A DNA stretch of 64,000 nt. Origin: Hydractinia symbiolongicarpus. Lineage: Eukaryota; Cnidaria; Hydrozoa; Anthoathecata; Hydractiniidae. The translations under genes were made by a program, and so were the position numbers. Every line of letters begins with the position of its first letter. The first letter of the stretch is position 1. Under the pieces are notes generated by a model, which had not been told where the DNA came from, made no database searches, and saw only the letters and a list, made by a program, of their open reading frames with translations. The DNA is taken from contig NC_079882.1 in assembly GCF_029227915.1 (NCBI RefSeq), forward strand, positions 3,410,001-3,474,000. The letters are read 5' to 3'. Positions 12,720 through 25,569 of the stretch are shown piece after piece.

Positions 12720-15700
12720 TCTGAGAATAAAAATAGTAAAAATCAGTAAAAACAGTAAAAATAGTAAAAACGATAAAAACAAACAAAAATTGATCAACTA
12801 GAAATGCAACAGTATGCATACAAGGTGTGAAGTGACTTCATGTGGGAGCTAAATAAGACATAGGCATCGTTCAAAACATTAATCCCACTTAGCTAAACTT
12901 GAAGCAGACTGGACGGCACAGTGACTAAGATAGCCGCTGAGAGTGCACATCGCCCAATAGCTGGTATCGTCTATTAAGAGAAGTACCCTCTGAGCGCCTT
13001 CATAAAAAGAGACATTTTATCGATTTTTCGAATTTCAAGTGGCAGTGAATTATACAGTTTACCCCCTGCAAAATAGAAACTCTGCCGGGCGATTTCTAGT
13101 TTGACCCGAGGTAACCTGACAATGCAGCCGTTATTTCGTGTGTTATTGTCATGTTGTTGGCTGACAAAATAATTGTCAAAATCTTCAGATGTTAGATCAT
13201 TTAGTAGACTCTTTTTAACGAGTACACAAATATTACGGTTGACGAGTCCTGTGATGGATGGAATATTATCACTCCGGACAATCGATCTAGCACGGTTCTC
13301 AAGCGATTTTAATTTGTTGAGCTATGTATTTGTGATAGGTATTCTCAATGCACTACTATAAGTAATTAAAGGTACAATCATCATCGAGAAAACATTGTGT
13401 GCGGCTTCAGCGGTAAGGCACGGTCGTAATCTTTGTAATAGGCGTAAACGGCTGCTGGCGCTTTTATATGATCGGTCGAAGTTGTCATTAAGCATTAACT
13501 TGCTGTCGATTACTGTTCCCAGATACTTATACTGAGAAACGAAATTTATCGGATTTTCTTGATATACAACTTGTAGAGCCTTGTCATGTGCTTTCAAGCG
13601 TTTGGCCGTTCCGAACAACATGACTTCTGTTTTCCCTTTTTTAAAATTTATAATTAACTCATTTTCACGGAAATATACTGATAGTCTCTCAAGGTCTTGA
13701 TTGAGAAGTTGTTCGATTCTAGTAACATTTTTATGAGCAACGTATATGACGGTGTCATCTGCGTACATTATAACTTTAGAATTTGAGATATGGTCTACAA
13801 AATCATCATAAAAAATTATAAAAAGCAGTGGTGCCAAAATGGAACCTTGTGGAACACCGCAGTAAATTGGCTCGTAGCTAGATCGAATATTGTTAATGTC
13901 TACTAACTGACTTCGATTAAATAAGTAGTCGGTAAACCATGCTAGCTCCTTGCCTTTAATTTCGTACGTGCGTAGCTTGTTTAATAATAATGAGTGTCCG
14001 ATCGTATCAAAAGCTTTCGATAAATCTATATAAACTGCTCCAACTAACTTACCGCCATCTATTTCGCGACAAATACTGTCGCAAAATAAAGTAGAAGCAA
14101 GTTTCGTGGAGCGTTTACTTCGAAAACCATATTGACAGTCGTTCAGTAATTTCTCTTTCTCGAGATAGTTCATGAGTTCGTTATGAATAGCTTTCTCAAG
14201 AATTTTAGATAGCACCGGTAAAATTGAAATCGGGCGATAGTTTTCGGGAAGAGAAGAATCCCCAGATTTAAATATAGGTGCAACCTTCGCAACTTTCCAG
14301 GCTGATGGTACAGTTGAGGTGTTTATCGAAAGGTTTATTATGTGACTAAGAGGTTTTGAAATTAAAATAGCACAGTCTTTTAACATTCCGGGTGGTAACT
14401 CGTCTATACCGGTTGCTTTATTTCGTTTGAGTGATTGGAGTTCTTTCTCTACAAAAATCTTAGAAATATAACCTGTCATGAAAATTTTATTTGTTCGTAA
14501 AGAAAAAGGTGGTACGTATCTCCATGTAAAATTCATAAGTTGAATTGACTTGGATTTAAGAGAGTGAACAGCTGTACTAAAAAATTTGCTGAAGTTGCTT
14601 ACTTTAATTCTGCTTTCACTATCTTTTGACATTTGACACACTTTTTTCGGTTTGGTTGGGAATACTGATTTTATTGCATTCCAAAACTTTCTTGGATTTG
14701 ACAGATTTTCGATAATAAGATCACGCTGGTGGTTAGCCTTTGCTTTCACTATGTTATTATTGCAACTATTTCTAATCTTTTTATATTTCTCTGCATCTTC
14801 CCTTTTACCTGATTTGCGAGCCTTGCGATGAAGTTTGTTACGGTTGTTCATTTGAGATTTTATTTTTGAAGTTAGCCATTTACAAGGTCGTGATTTAACT
14901 CTTTTTTCAATTAACGGGGCGTGTTTATCAAAAGAATCTCTTAGCTTCGAGTTAAAATACGTAACTGCAGAATTTACATCACTGGCGTCGTATACAGGGC
15001 GCCAGTCTATTTCGGAGACGTCATTAAAAAGATTTTCAGGAACGTAGTTAGTGTAATTACGGCACTTCAGAGTTCGCATAGGATGCTTGATGTTGTGTAT
15101 CCTACGTATTCCACCAACCATATCGTGATCGCTCAGCGAAGTAGGGAATACGTCAGTGCAGTGAACATTGTCGGGACAATTAGTGAAAAATAAATCAATT
15201 GTCGTTGATGACGTAGAAGACGTTCTCGTGGGTTTATTGATAAGTTGTTTAAAACCATGCACATTAATTGTAGATTTAAAATCTTTATTGACGTTTGTAA
15301 CATTATAGTCCACATTGAAATCTCCCATGAGTATAGTTTCCTTATTTTCTTGATTGATACAATATAAATGATCGTCAAATGTTTCGTTATATTTAGATGG
15401 TAATACTTTGAACCCTCTGGAGGGCGATAGAAACACCCTACTAAAATTGATTTCGATTTTTTAATAAAAATTTCAAGCCACAGAGACTCTAAAGTTGAAT
15501 TTTCTAAATCCAGCCTTTGCTTAAAATTAATATTGTTTTCGACATAAACAGCCACGCCTCCTCCTTTTCCAGATGTTCTGTTTCTTTTAACCAAAGTGTA
15601 ACCAGACAGTTCATAAAGAGCATCATTGTCACTAAAATCCTCGTTCAAAATATGTGTTTCAGACAAGGTTATAATGTCAATTTTCGAATCATGCTTGTGT

Positions 15701-15771
15701 ACTAACGCTTCCAAGTGGGCAAAGTTCGAAAGTAACCCACGAATATTTTGATGAACACATTTCAGACCTCT
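12720..15771 (-). mobile_element. CR1-like non-LTR retrotransposon, 5'-truncated (second unit)
   Basis: Array copy of the element at 3091-6142, with the same 3' repeat tail and the same truncation point next to the channel upstream sequence. The endonuclease frame is 15133-15714 and the reverse transcriptase frame 13322-15436. It differs from the first unit by scattered substitutions and shares nearly all its bases with the third. Confidence 0.85.
12974..15714 (-). pseudogene. Endonuclease-reverse transcriptase ORF, frameshifted, in-frame TAG (second unit)
   Basis: It has the same organisation and the same two shared lesions as the first-unit copy. The 704-codon frame with YADD is otherwise still open. 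Differences from unit one include S for C in the linker and F for L after ELIIN. Confidence 0.9.
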
Positions 15772-16180
15772 TAATTAATAATAGTAATAATTAATTATAA
15801 TATTAAAATGCCGGCTGGAATATATTTCAGATATATTGTAGACGAGGAGTGTTAATTCTGCTGGATGTGTCACCACTCAAGTGTCCTCAGGCCTTCTCAA
15901 GTTCCTCAACCGTAACCTATATTTTTTCTCTAGCAAATCACAGATATAAATATTTAAATATATAAATTAAACGATAAAATAAATGTTAGACATACTTCTT
16001 CAGAAAAAATGAAGTGATTGATTTATATATTTTTCATTTGCAACATGAATACGTTCCTGTGTTTAAATATTTATAAAAGTTCGAATGCTGTTAACTGAAA
16101 TGTTTTGTAACTCTTGGATAGTTTTCATCGTACGCCATAGAAACCATCAAAAATATAATATTTTGAGTACATTATCTTGA

Positions 16181-17695
16181 ATGTTAAAACGAAAAGTAAA
16201 AACAAACTTCAACATTGTGAAAGTAGCACCTATTGATGGCTCAATGGAGCAGAACAATAAAAACATTAAAGGGACGAATTCTTCACCTACAAAAAGTGAA
16301 GATGATGTAACTAGAAAGTCGATTTTTACCGAATTTGCTGAAACCACCACTGCTCATGGCTTCTCCAATATAGTGCTAACAGGTGCGCTTTCAATCAAGA
16401 CTATTTGGATTTTTGTCATTATTGGATGTCAGATTGGTTTATTGTTTCAAGTCATTCCTCTTGTTACTACGTACTTAAACAAGCCAGTCAGTCAAACTTT
16501 AACAATGAAACAATTTGAGAATCTCACCTTTCCAGTCGTCACCATTTGCAATTCAAATATGGTCAAGTTTTCAATGTATTATAATATATCCTTTGATGCT
16601 AACGAAACTTCTTCTTCTGAATACGATTCTTCTGAGACTGAAATGGAGACGGACTCGGAGTTCTTAGCTACTAGCACAAGGGATGATACCTTTCATAAGG
16701 AAATGGCTATTCTTGCTTTATCTGAAGGCGAAGGAATATCCAAATATGGCCACGCTTTTGATGATATGGTAATAAAATGCAAATGGAAAAAAACTTACAA
16801 TTGCAACAAAAGAAAATTCTGGCGTCACTTTTGGCACTGGCGACATGGGAATTGTTTTTCTTTCAACACTGGTAATATATCACGACAAGTAACTAAAGCC
16901 GGTGCCTATGAAGGACTTTCTCTGAAGATAAATTTGCAGGAAGATGAATTTCTTAGCAACACGGAATCTGCTGGATTAATCCTCCACGTGGGAGAAAAAG
17001 GTAGATACATTGACTTAGAGTCAGAGGGATATAATATTTCTCCTGGTTCCGTGTACTCTGCTATAATTCACCAAACGCAAACGCGAAGAGTCGATCCATT
17101 TAACAACTTAAGCTGTATACCTCATTATAGCATGAATCTAGGTGAATTTCCGAATGGCATACGCGATGTTGATAAATATTCTACTGAGTTGTGCTTTAAA
17201 GTTTGTGCGTCAAAAGAAATGATAAAACAGTGTAATTGTACAAGTTATACCGTCCCTTCTCTTTCCAGCTTAAATATTTGTAATAGCTCGCACGAGACTC
17301 AATGCGCAACTGAGATTCAAAAAGCTGTGACTAATAAATCCATGACATGCGCTAAAGACTGCAGGTTACCATGTGAACATATGTCTTTTACACTTGACAT
17401 CACTGGAAGCCGTTACTCAAAACAGGTATTTCAGAAAGCGGATACGTTGAGCATAAATATGAACTTTAACAAATTTGAATTGTTCGTTGTAGAAGAAAAT
17501 GTGCCTTATAAAATTGAGAATTTACTTTCTGATATCGGAGGTCAGCTCGGCTTATGGTCAGGATTTTCTGTTGTGACATGTGTTGAGGTTATATTTCTTT
17601 TTGTTCATGCATTTGACGCGTTCATAAAGAAGTGCAGGTTGTATTTTAAAAAAAAGAATAAAGACAAGGTCACAAAAAATAATACCTACAGCTAA
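16181..17695 (+). CDS. DEG/ENaC-family channel subunit, copy 2
   Basis: Full-length 504-residue intronless channel whose predicted protein is identical to copy 1 (HG gating pair at 59-60, FPVVTICN after TM1, GGQLGLWSGFS before TM2). Nucleotide differences are confined to a few silent or flanking positions, for example TATTTT for TACTTT near 17641. Identity this high indicates a very recent duplication or ongoing homogenisation. Function is as for copy 1. Confidence 0.95.
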   Translation: MLKRKVKTNFNIVKVAPIDGSMEQNNKNIKGTNSSPTKSEDDVTRKSIFTEFAETTTAHGFSNIVLTGALSIKTIWIFVIIGCQIGLLFQVIPLVTTYLNKPVSQTLTMKQFENLTFPVVTICNSNMVKFSMYYNISFDANETSSSEYDSSETEMETDSEFLATSTRDDTFHKEMAILALSEGEGISKYGHAFDDMVIKCKWKKTYNCNKRKFWRHFWHWRHGNCFSFNTGNISRQVTKAGAYEGLSLKINLQEDEFLSNTESAGLILHVGEKGRYIDLESEGYNISPGSVYSAIIHQTQTRRVDPFNNLSCIPHYSMNLGEFPNGIRDVDKYSTELCFKVCASKEMIKQCNCTSYTVPSLSSLNICNSSHETQCATEIQKAVTNKSMTCAKDCRLPCEHMSFTLDITGSRYSKQVFQKADTLSINMNFNKFELFVVEENVPYKIENLLSDIGGQLGLWSGFSVVTCVEVIFLFVHAFDAFIKKCRLYFKKKNKDKVTKNNTYS

Positions 17696-18943
17696 AACTA
17701 AGTAACAACGACGAAGAACCTGGTACGAACAGATTGAAGCAGTTGCGAATTTGTGCATCATTATGTTGTGGTGAATTTTTAGTAAAAATTGCAAACTCCA
17801 AGAATATTTGTAAATAAAATATTGATGATAATGTATAGATAATTTATTTTGATGCAGTGTACAGAACACGCACACAGCAATTAAACATGTATACCTTTTT
17901 TGTTGTTGTTGATCAGTATTTCACGATTTTTAATGTTTACGTTCTTGTTACTGAGAATATTTCTGTTAACTCGTAAAGACGCATGTAGTTGCACCTAATA
18001 TAATGACGAGAATGAGGAATTGTTTTTTATTTTATCCCCTCTATCATCCGCTTAATATATCAAGTCGCGTCTCTTTATGCGAAATCTTTATCCAGACAAT
18101 GGTTACAAAGACCGTACAAAAAATATAAGCCTGTTTAATTCTAAAATATGTGCGACTTTTCTTAATTTGTTAAGGAGTTTGTTATCGCAAGAATTTATTT
18201 TGACTCTAGAAGGTTGTGCTTATATCTCGGAGGTAGCAAATGCTGTCAATAATTTTACATTTTTCTAAATATTTTTGAAACTGTGAATTCTGGGAGGGAC
18301 AGAGAATTTAAAGTTACATAAACAAAACATTTTTGACATTCTGGCAGGTGAATTATCAAATGTTTTTGCTGGTGTGTCGAATTCAACAATGGCGGGTCCC
18401 GATAACATGCGCCCCTCCACTTTTATTTCTTTGTTCATGGTCCTGTTTTCCCTAATTCAAGATTATTGGCTTCCTTTGTCGATCTTCCTGTTTTAATATT
18501 CAAGTCTGGTATTTTTTCTAAAGATTTCTAAATGCTTCCCCTTCGAATTTTTTTTTAAATTGACAAAAAAACCCATCTATCAAACACTACGCATTCGGTA
18601 GGTTGCAAAATTTGCCAGACATGCAGACCAGCTAAACTGCGTTTAAAATTTACTAGATCGCACTTTATAACCTGTCCCCATTACAAAGGAGTGTACATAA
18701 GGCCAAAAATCAGGAGATTTAGCTATGTAGGTGTAGCTGACGTCGGGGACAACTAGCACCTAAGTCATTTGAACTTTGAAATTTTTCACATTGTCTCCTT
18801 AACATGTTTCAACTAGGGTTGTTGTGACCTCTTATGAAGCGATGACATATTTAATGATTGAAAAAGTTGTAAAGATATTTTAAGGTGATGTGATTTTTTG
18901 CTATTACGAGGCCTTGCTAGTTTCCTTGTTTTTTTTTTTGTAG
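17696..18943. other. 3' flank of DEG/ENaC copy 2; intron-type sequence
   Basis: Array equivalent of 8067-9314, with the same poly(A) signal region and no supported gene. Confidence 0.7.
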
Positions 18944-21105
18944 ACCTCTACCTCCCTCTGAGTTAAAAGAGTTAATATTCCGTTGTTGTGGTCAGGATAG
19001 CAGCACCACAGTGTTAACGCAGGTAAATACAACTATGCAAGTAATAGTTTAGCTCCTCTTTTTAAGATAGAGGATGCTTCGATCAACTTTACTATGTATA
19101 TTTTGAACAGATTTTTTTTAACTTATCAGGAGATCTTAACATACTTAACCATGTTTGTAAAAATCGACCTTGGGTTGTTTAATGAGATGTTGCAAATACG
19201 TGTTGGTTTAATTATGGAGGTTCTAGCAGCTGAGTACGCACGTGTTTCCGGTCTCACAGTTGAGTTTCTTGTGGTAAAATATTTAATTTGAGTGCTAAAT
19301 AACTAAAAATAACTAAAAAGACCGTTTTGTGGCTTTTTCTCAAATTGGTACGCAGCGAAAAGTTTACTTTGGCAGGGGTGTAGGTCTAGTAAAAAACGTC
19401 GAAAATATACTAGCTGCACCTTCCACAGTGTCCGCGTTATCAACATTCAGCTGCACGAACAGCTAAGGTGCAAAAAATAAGGAATTCCAAGCGTATATTA
19501 TATTTGACCAAATAACCTAAGTCCGCTGTACACATCAATAAGTTAATTCTGAAAAATTTAGAGTGCTTGTTAGTTACACAAAAAAATTCTTTCTCAATTG
19601 CTTGTGGTTTTGAAATACCGCCCTTCTTAACATAATTATAGCAGTCCAAGATTGCAGTGTGTGTTTCTTGAAATTATGTTAGGAGAAGATGCTGCGGATG
19701 ATCTAATGAACGTGAGTCCATTCCAGATTAAATCACTGCTTTATTTTATTTTGAGTGGAAAAGAATTTAATGTTGAACAAAATAAGTTATATTTCAGGAA
19801 AGTGTTCGAGTAATAATTGTGAACCGACAATAAACGTCGTTTTGTTAAAAAAAACTATTTTTACTCTCAACTCTCAAAAATTGAGAGTTCAAAGCATTTG
19901 TATGTTGTATAGGGACAGTATGTGAGATTAATGAGATTCGTCCTTTTATGTTCGGAGTTGTAACCTCATCTTATTAATTTATGTGTTTTTTTTTTAAATG
20001 TCGGTTCCCATTAAAATCTTAATTGTTGTGCAACTCTTCTTATGTTCCATTCTGTCTATACAACATTAGTTGTGCAACATCTCTTGCGTCGCCTTGTAGT
20101 GCAACATGTGTTTCCATTACCGTCGTAACTGCGACTGTTGTGCAACAGTTGCTCAACAAACTCATGTTGATGGAAACCGATCGCAACTCTTTCATGTCTA
20201 TCGTAGAAAATAAGCGTGGTGTTGAATATGTTGGAACGCAAGCATTCAAGCGGCGACAGTACATTTAAAGCGGGAAAAACATCATCAGTATCAGATTCTG
20301 ATGATGTTTTGCTGTCTCCAACATCCAGCACTCGTAAAATTGGCCAGTGGTTACAGCGAAGATGTTTGGACGGAGCTCTGAATCGAATTTCTCGTGATTT
20401 TTACACGAAAATGTGGCATGTATTGGAGCGATCTCACGGGATGACTGTCAGTGATTATGGGTTTATAATGGAGCATAAGCTTACACAACAGGTTCTCAAA
20501 ATACCATTTCTTGTAAATAAATCTCAGTTGTGCGTTTTATCAGTTTATTTAAAGGGTAAACTAAACAAAATGCGCTTTCTTTTTACCTTAGAACACGTCA
20601 GGAGAGGTGAAATTTGCGTTAAAGGTAGAAGAAGAGTTGAATAAAATATTATATCCAGAATATCGACAATTAGTTGTGGAAGCCACGATGATTTTGTCAC
20701 TCATACTTGAGAGGGATGCTTAATATTCGGTCAACAGGATGTTGAAGTTAGATGAAATTGTTACAAACATTAACCGTATATTTTTAACACAACAGGTCAA
20801 TATTTTTGTTAGTTCTTTTTTTATCTCGATATTATTTTTTGTTTTTGTCAAAGAAATATATTGTGTTATAGAAATCAGAAAATGGCGATTCCAATTTATG
20901 CTGTGCAGGAAATGAAAATGATAATGTAAAGGAGTCATCTAAATGTGGAGCAAGCTGTGGAATCTGCAGATATTTTTATGATAGCCCGCCAAGTGGTTCC
21001 TATGGTACAATGACTTACATGACACACTCTGTTCTTCAGCTTTTATATTCACACTTAGCCAACTCGACAGAGTATTATAGGCCAGTGTCAGGTGACGTCA
21101 CGTAG
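18944..21105 (+). pseudogene. PHKA: PHKA 3' exon block, pseudogene copy (third unit)
   Basis: Exons at 18944-19022, 19130-19259, 19683-19781, 20207-20491, 20592-20795 and 20872-21105 repeat those of the second unit, including the lost donors after 19259 and 19781, the missing small exon, the TAA in the penultimate exon and the early TAG. Shared lesions show that the second and third units descend from one already broken copy. Confidence 0.85.
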
Positions 21106-21621
21106 ACTTGCGAATTGCTTTTACGACGAAGAATAGACGGAGAAGGATTGTCTGATTTTTGTTGTAAATGATTTGCGAAGTTGATAAATATACGAGTTTT
21201 ATGTCCACTCGATAGATTATCCAAGATGGCGGGCCGCTACAGTGGTATCCAAAAATCTTATGTAATAAAATGTAGAGTGCTTTATTTTTTAGAATATCAG
21301 TATCATGTCTACAAGAATGCTTACTGTTACACGTTTGTTCGAAAATGACCATGAGCTAGACCACAAAACTTTCGATTTTCGACCCAACCAATTTAACCAA
21401 GTCAGACTTGGTTTTTCATTGTCCTAAAAATCTCTACATTTCAGCAAGGCTTGATAACCAGCAAAAATCAGTCTCTCTGGTATGAAATTTTAGGGGTAAC
21501 GTTGCGAAAGAAAATTTTTGACATCAGAACCAATTTTTTATAAAGTTTAAAATTCAAAACCATTTACTTCAATTATACTGCCATATATTTCAATCAAAAA
21601 AAGGTTCATCTTCTTCTTCTC

Positions 21622-21791
21622 TTAAATATGAGCCGTATTTTGTCTATCTCTGCGCGGAACCCCCGCTCAGTTAGAAAGACGCGCTACGGAAACACGAATA
21701 TCAAATATGATGTATTTTTTTCCACTTTGTTGCGTCTGGTAATATTAAAGGACGGGCTAACCCGTGGATTTTTCCACGGGCTAACGACTAG
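21622..21791 (+). mobile_element. Helitron-like 3' terminus, third array unit
   Basis: This is the third array copy of the same terminal structure, with the hairpin at 21761-21780 and CTAG at 21788-21791. Confidence 0.5.
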
Positions 21792-22348
21792 TCTCTTATA
21801 ATAATATAGAGCTTCCGTGTGTCTGTGTGTGATTTCTGCAAAGTGAAATATATTTTTCACAATTTCCTTTGATAAATTCTATAAAACATCACCTATAAAT
21901 TTGTTCTGTAAATTGCAAAGCTTTGATGTTAAAATAATGTTGAAGACAAAGGAAAGTATATTAAGATTAGTGAAGCCATTGCAATGCACTTAAAACTTTG
22001 AGTCTAAATAACTTGGAAACGAGGTGGTGACGTCAGTTATTTTTCAACGCGTGGGTAACTAGGGACCACCTGGGACCAAATTGGGTAAGTTTCCTAAATT
22101 ACCATGGCAGAAACTTAAAAAAAAATTATTTGACATAACAGAGCTCAACACCAATGTTTTCAAACAACATCTTCGTATTTATTTTTGTTACGTAATATTC
22201 GTGTGCCGTAACGTTTATAACATGTGCAACAACTCCCACCCTTCTTACAAGTCGATTAACCATCAGAAAGGTTATTTTCAGTTAAGCAAAACAAATTTAA
22301 AAATAATAACATTCCTCTCCGTCTAATAAACGATGCACTTTGCATATG

Positions 22349-25300
22349 TCTGAGAATAAAAATAGTAAAAATCAGTAAAAACAGTAAAAATAGTAAAAAC
22401 GATAAAAACAAACAAAAATTGATCAACTAGAAATGCAACAGTATGCATACAAGGTGTGAAGTGACTTCATGTGGGAGCTAAATAAGACATAGGCATCGTT
22501 CAAAATATTAATCCCACTTAGCTAAACTTGAAGCAGACTGGACGGCACAGTGACTAAGATAGCCGCTGAGAGTGCACATCGCCCAATAGCTGGTATCGTC
22601 TATTAAGAGAAGTACCCTCTGAGCGCCTTCATAAAAAGAGACATTTTATCGATTTTTCGAATTTCAAGTGGCAGTGAATTATACAGTTTACCCCCTGCAA
22701 AATAGAAACTCTGCCGGGCGATTTCTAGTTTGACCCGAGGTAACCTGACAATGCAGCCGTTATTTCGTGTGTTATTGTCATGTTGTTGGCTGACAAAATA
22801 ATTGTCAAAATCTTCAGATGTTAGATCATTTAGTAGACTCTTTTTAACGAGTACACAAATATTACGGTTGACGAGTCCTGTGATGGATGGAATATTATCA
22901 CTCCGGACAATCGATCTAGCACGGTTCTCAAGCGATTTTAATTTGTTGAGCTATGTATTTGTGATAGGTATTCTCAATGCACTACTATAAGTAATTAAAG
23001 GTACAATCATCATCGAGAAAACATTGTGTGCGGCTTCAGCGGTAAGGCACGGTCGTAATCTTTGTAATAGGCGTAAACGGCTGCTGGCGCTTTTATATGA
23101 TCGGTCGAAGTTGTCATTAAGCATTAACTTGCTGTCGATTACTGTTCCCAGATACTTATACTGAGAAACGAAATTTATCGGATTTTCTTGATATACAACT
23201 TGTAGAGCCTTGTCATGTGCTTTCAAGCGTTTGGCCGTTCCGAACAACATGACTTCTGTTTTCCCTTTTTTAAAATTTATAATTAACTCATTTTCACGGA
23301 AATATACTGATAGTCTCTCAAGGTCTTGATTGAGAAGTTGTTCGATTCTAGTAACATTTTTATGAGCAACGTATATGACGGTGTCATCTGCGTACATTAT
23401 AACTTTAGAATTTGAGATATGGTCTACAAAATCATCATAAAAAATTATAAAAAGCAGTGGTGCCAAAATGGAACCTTGTGGAACACCGCAGTAAATTGGC
23501 TCGTAGCTAGATCCAATATTGTTAATGTCTACTAACTGACTTCGATTAAATAAGTAGTCGGTAAACCATGCTAGCTCCTTGCCTTTAATTTCGTACGTGC
23601 GTAGCTTGTTTAATAATAATGAGTGTCCGATCGTATCAAAAGCTTTCGATAAATCTATATAAACTGCTCCAACTAACTTACCGCCATCTATTTCGCGACA
23701 AATACTGTCGCAAAATAAAGTAGAAGCAAGTTTCGTGGAGCGTTTACTTCGAAAACCATATTGACAGTCGTTCAGTAATTTCTCTTTCTCGAGATAGTTC
23801 ATGAGTTCGTTATGAATAGCTTTCTCAAGAATTTTAGATAGCACCGGTAAAATTGAAATCGGGCGATAGTTTTCGGGAAGAGAAGAATCCCCAGATTTAA
23901 ATATAGGTGCAACCTTCGCAACTTTCCAGGCTGATGGTACAGTTGAGGTGTTTATCGAAAGGTTTATTATGTGACTAAGAGGTTTTGAAATTAAAATAGC
24001 ACAGTCTTTTAACATTCCGGGTGGTAACTCGTCTATACCGGTTGCTTTATTTCGTTTGAGTGATTGGAGTTCTTTCTCTACAAAAATCTTAGAAATATAA
24101 CCTGTCATGAAAATTTTATTTGTTCGTAAAGAAAAAGGTGGTACGTATCTCCATGTAAAATTCATAAGTTGAATTGACTTGGATTTAAGAGAGTGAACAG
24201 CTGTACTAAAAAATTTGCTGAAGTTGCTTACTTTAATTCTGCTTTCACTATCTTTTGACATTTGACACACTTTTTTCGGTTTGGTTGGGAATACTGATTT
24301 TATTGCATTCCAAAACTTTCTTGGATTTGACAGATTTTCGATAATAAGATCACGCTGGTGGTTAGCCTTTGCTTTCACTATGTTATTATTGCAACTATTT
24401 CTAATCTTTTTATATTTCTCTGCATCTTCCCTTTTACCTGATTTGCGAGCCTTGCGATGAAGTTTGTTACGGTTGTTCATTTGAGATTTTATTTTTGAAG
24501 TTAGCCATTTACAAGGTCGTGATTTAACTCTTTTTTCAATTAACGGGGCGTGTTTATCAAAAGAATCTCTTAGCTTCGAGTTAAAATACGTAACTGCAGA
24601 ATTTACATCACTGGCGTCGTATACAGGGCGCCAGTCTATTTCGGAGACGTCATTAAAAAGATTTTCAGGAACGTAGTTAGTGTAATTACGGCACTTCAGA
24701 GTTCGCATAGGATGCTTGATGTTGTGTATCCTACGTATTCCACCAACCATATCGTGATCGCTCAGCGAAGTAGGGAATACGTCAGTGCAGTGAACATTGT
24801 CGGGACAATTAGTGAAAAATAAATCAATTGTCGTTGATGACGTAGAAGACGTTCTCGTGGGTTTATTGATAAGTTGTTTAAAACCATGCACATTAATTGT
24901 AGATTTAAAATCTTTATTGACGTTTGTAACATTATAGTCCACATTGAAATCTCCCATGAGTATAGTTTCCTTATTTTCTTGATTGATACAATATAAATGA
25001 TCGTCAAATGTTTCGTTATATTTAGATGGTAATACTTTGAACCCTCTGGAGGGCGATAGAAACACCCTACTAAAATTGATTTCGATTTTTTAATAAAAAT
25101 TTCAAGCCACAGAGACTCTAAAGTTGAATTTTCTAAATCCAGCCTTTGCTTAAAATTAATATTGTTTTCGACATAAACAGCCACGCCTCCTCCTTTTCCA
25201 GATGTTCTGTTTCTTTTAACCAAAGTGTAACCAGACAGTTCATAAAGAGCATCATTGTCACTAAAATCCTCGTTCAAAATATGTGTTTCAGACAAGGTTA

Positions 25301-25470
25301 TAATGTCAATTTTCGAATCATGCTTGTGTACTAACGCTTCCAAGTGGGCAAAGTTCGAAAGTAACCCACGAATATTTTGATGAACACATTTCAGACCTCT
25401 CTTACCACAAAATTCACCAAGGCTTAGAGAATCCAAGATCGTAATTTCATAATTAGAAATATTTATTTTA
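22349..25470 (-). mobile_element. CR1-like non-LTR retrotransposon, longest copy (third unit)
   Basis: This copy reaches further 5' than the other two: past 25400 the endonuclease frame continues upstream (ending near 25436-25465) instead of joining the channel promoter region. It shows what the other two lost. The exact 5' end cannot be fixed; the sequence beyond about 25500 resembles the segmental duplication at 54150-55900 and not the element. Confidence 0.8.
22603..25436 (-). pseudogene. Endonuclease-reverse transcriptase ORF, frameshifted, in-frame TAG (third unit)
   Basis: The endonuclease frame (24762-25436) now includes an N-terminal CVHQNIRGL segment, the usual first endonuclease motif. 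The reverse transcriptase frame is 22951-25065 with YADD. The frameshift and TAG are the same as in the other units. One replacement (G for R in NNIGSS) distinguishes it from unit two. No ATG precedes the endonuclease in frame, so the true start is unknown. Confidence 0.88.
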
Positions 25471-25569
25471 TTTTATTTTCTATAATTATAACTATCAAGC
25501 TTAAAGTATTTTAAAACGAAAACAAGATAAATATCAAAACAAAATAGATACCCAAGCGCATAAAGCAAC

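Larger units (their letters stand above)
1..25400. repeat. Tandem segmental array, period about 9.63 kb (PHKA 3' exons + CR1-like element + DEG/ENaC gene)
   Basis: Equivalent landmarks recur at a constant offset of 9629-9630 bases: the PHKA exon block at 948, 10578 and 20207, the reverse transcriptase stop at 3693, 13322 and 22951, and the channel start at 6552 and 16181. The second and third units differ from each other by very few bases; the first is slightly more diverged and is 421 bases longer before its third PHKA exon (base 1 corresponds to base 10052). The third unit departs at 25400, where the retrotransposon continues into its own 5' region instead of joining the channel upstream sequence. 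The pattern fits very recent unequal crossing-over or amplification, although collapsed or duplicated assembly cannot be excluded from sequence alone. Confidence 0.95.
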
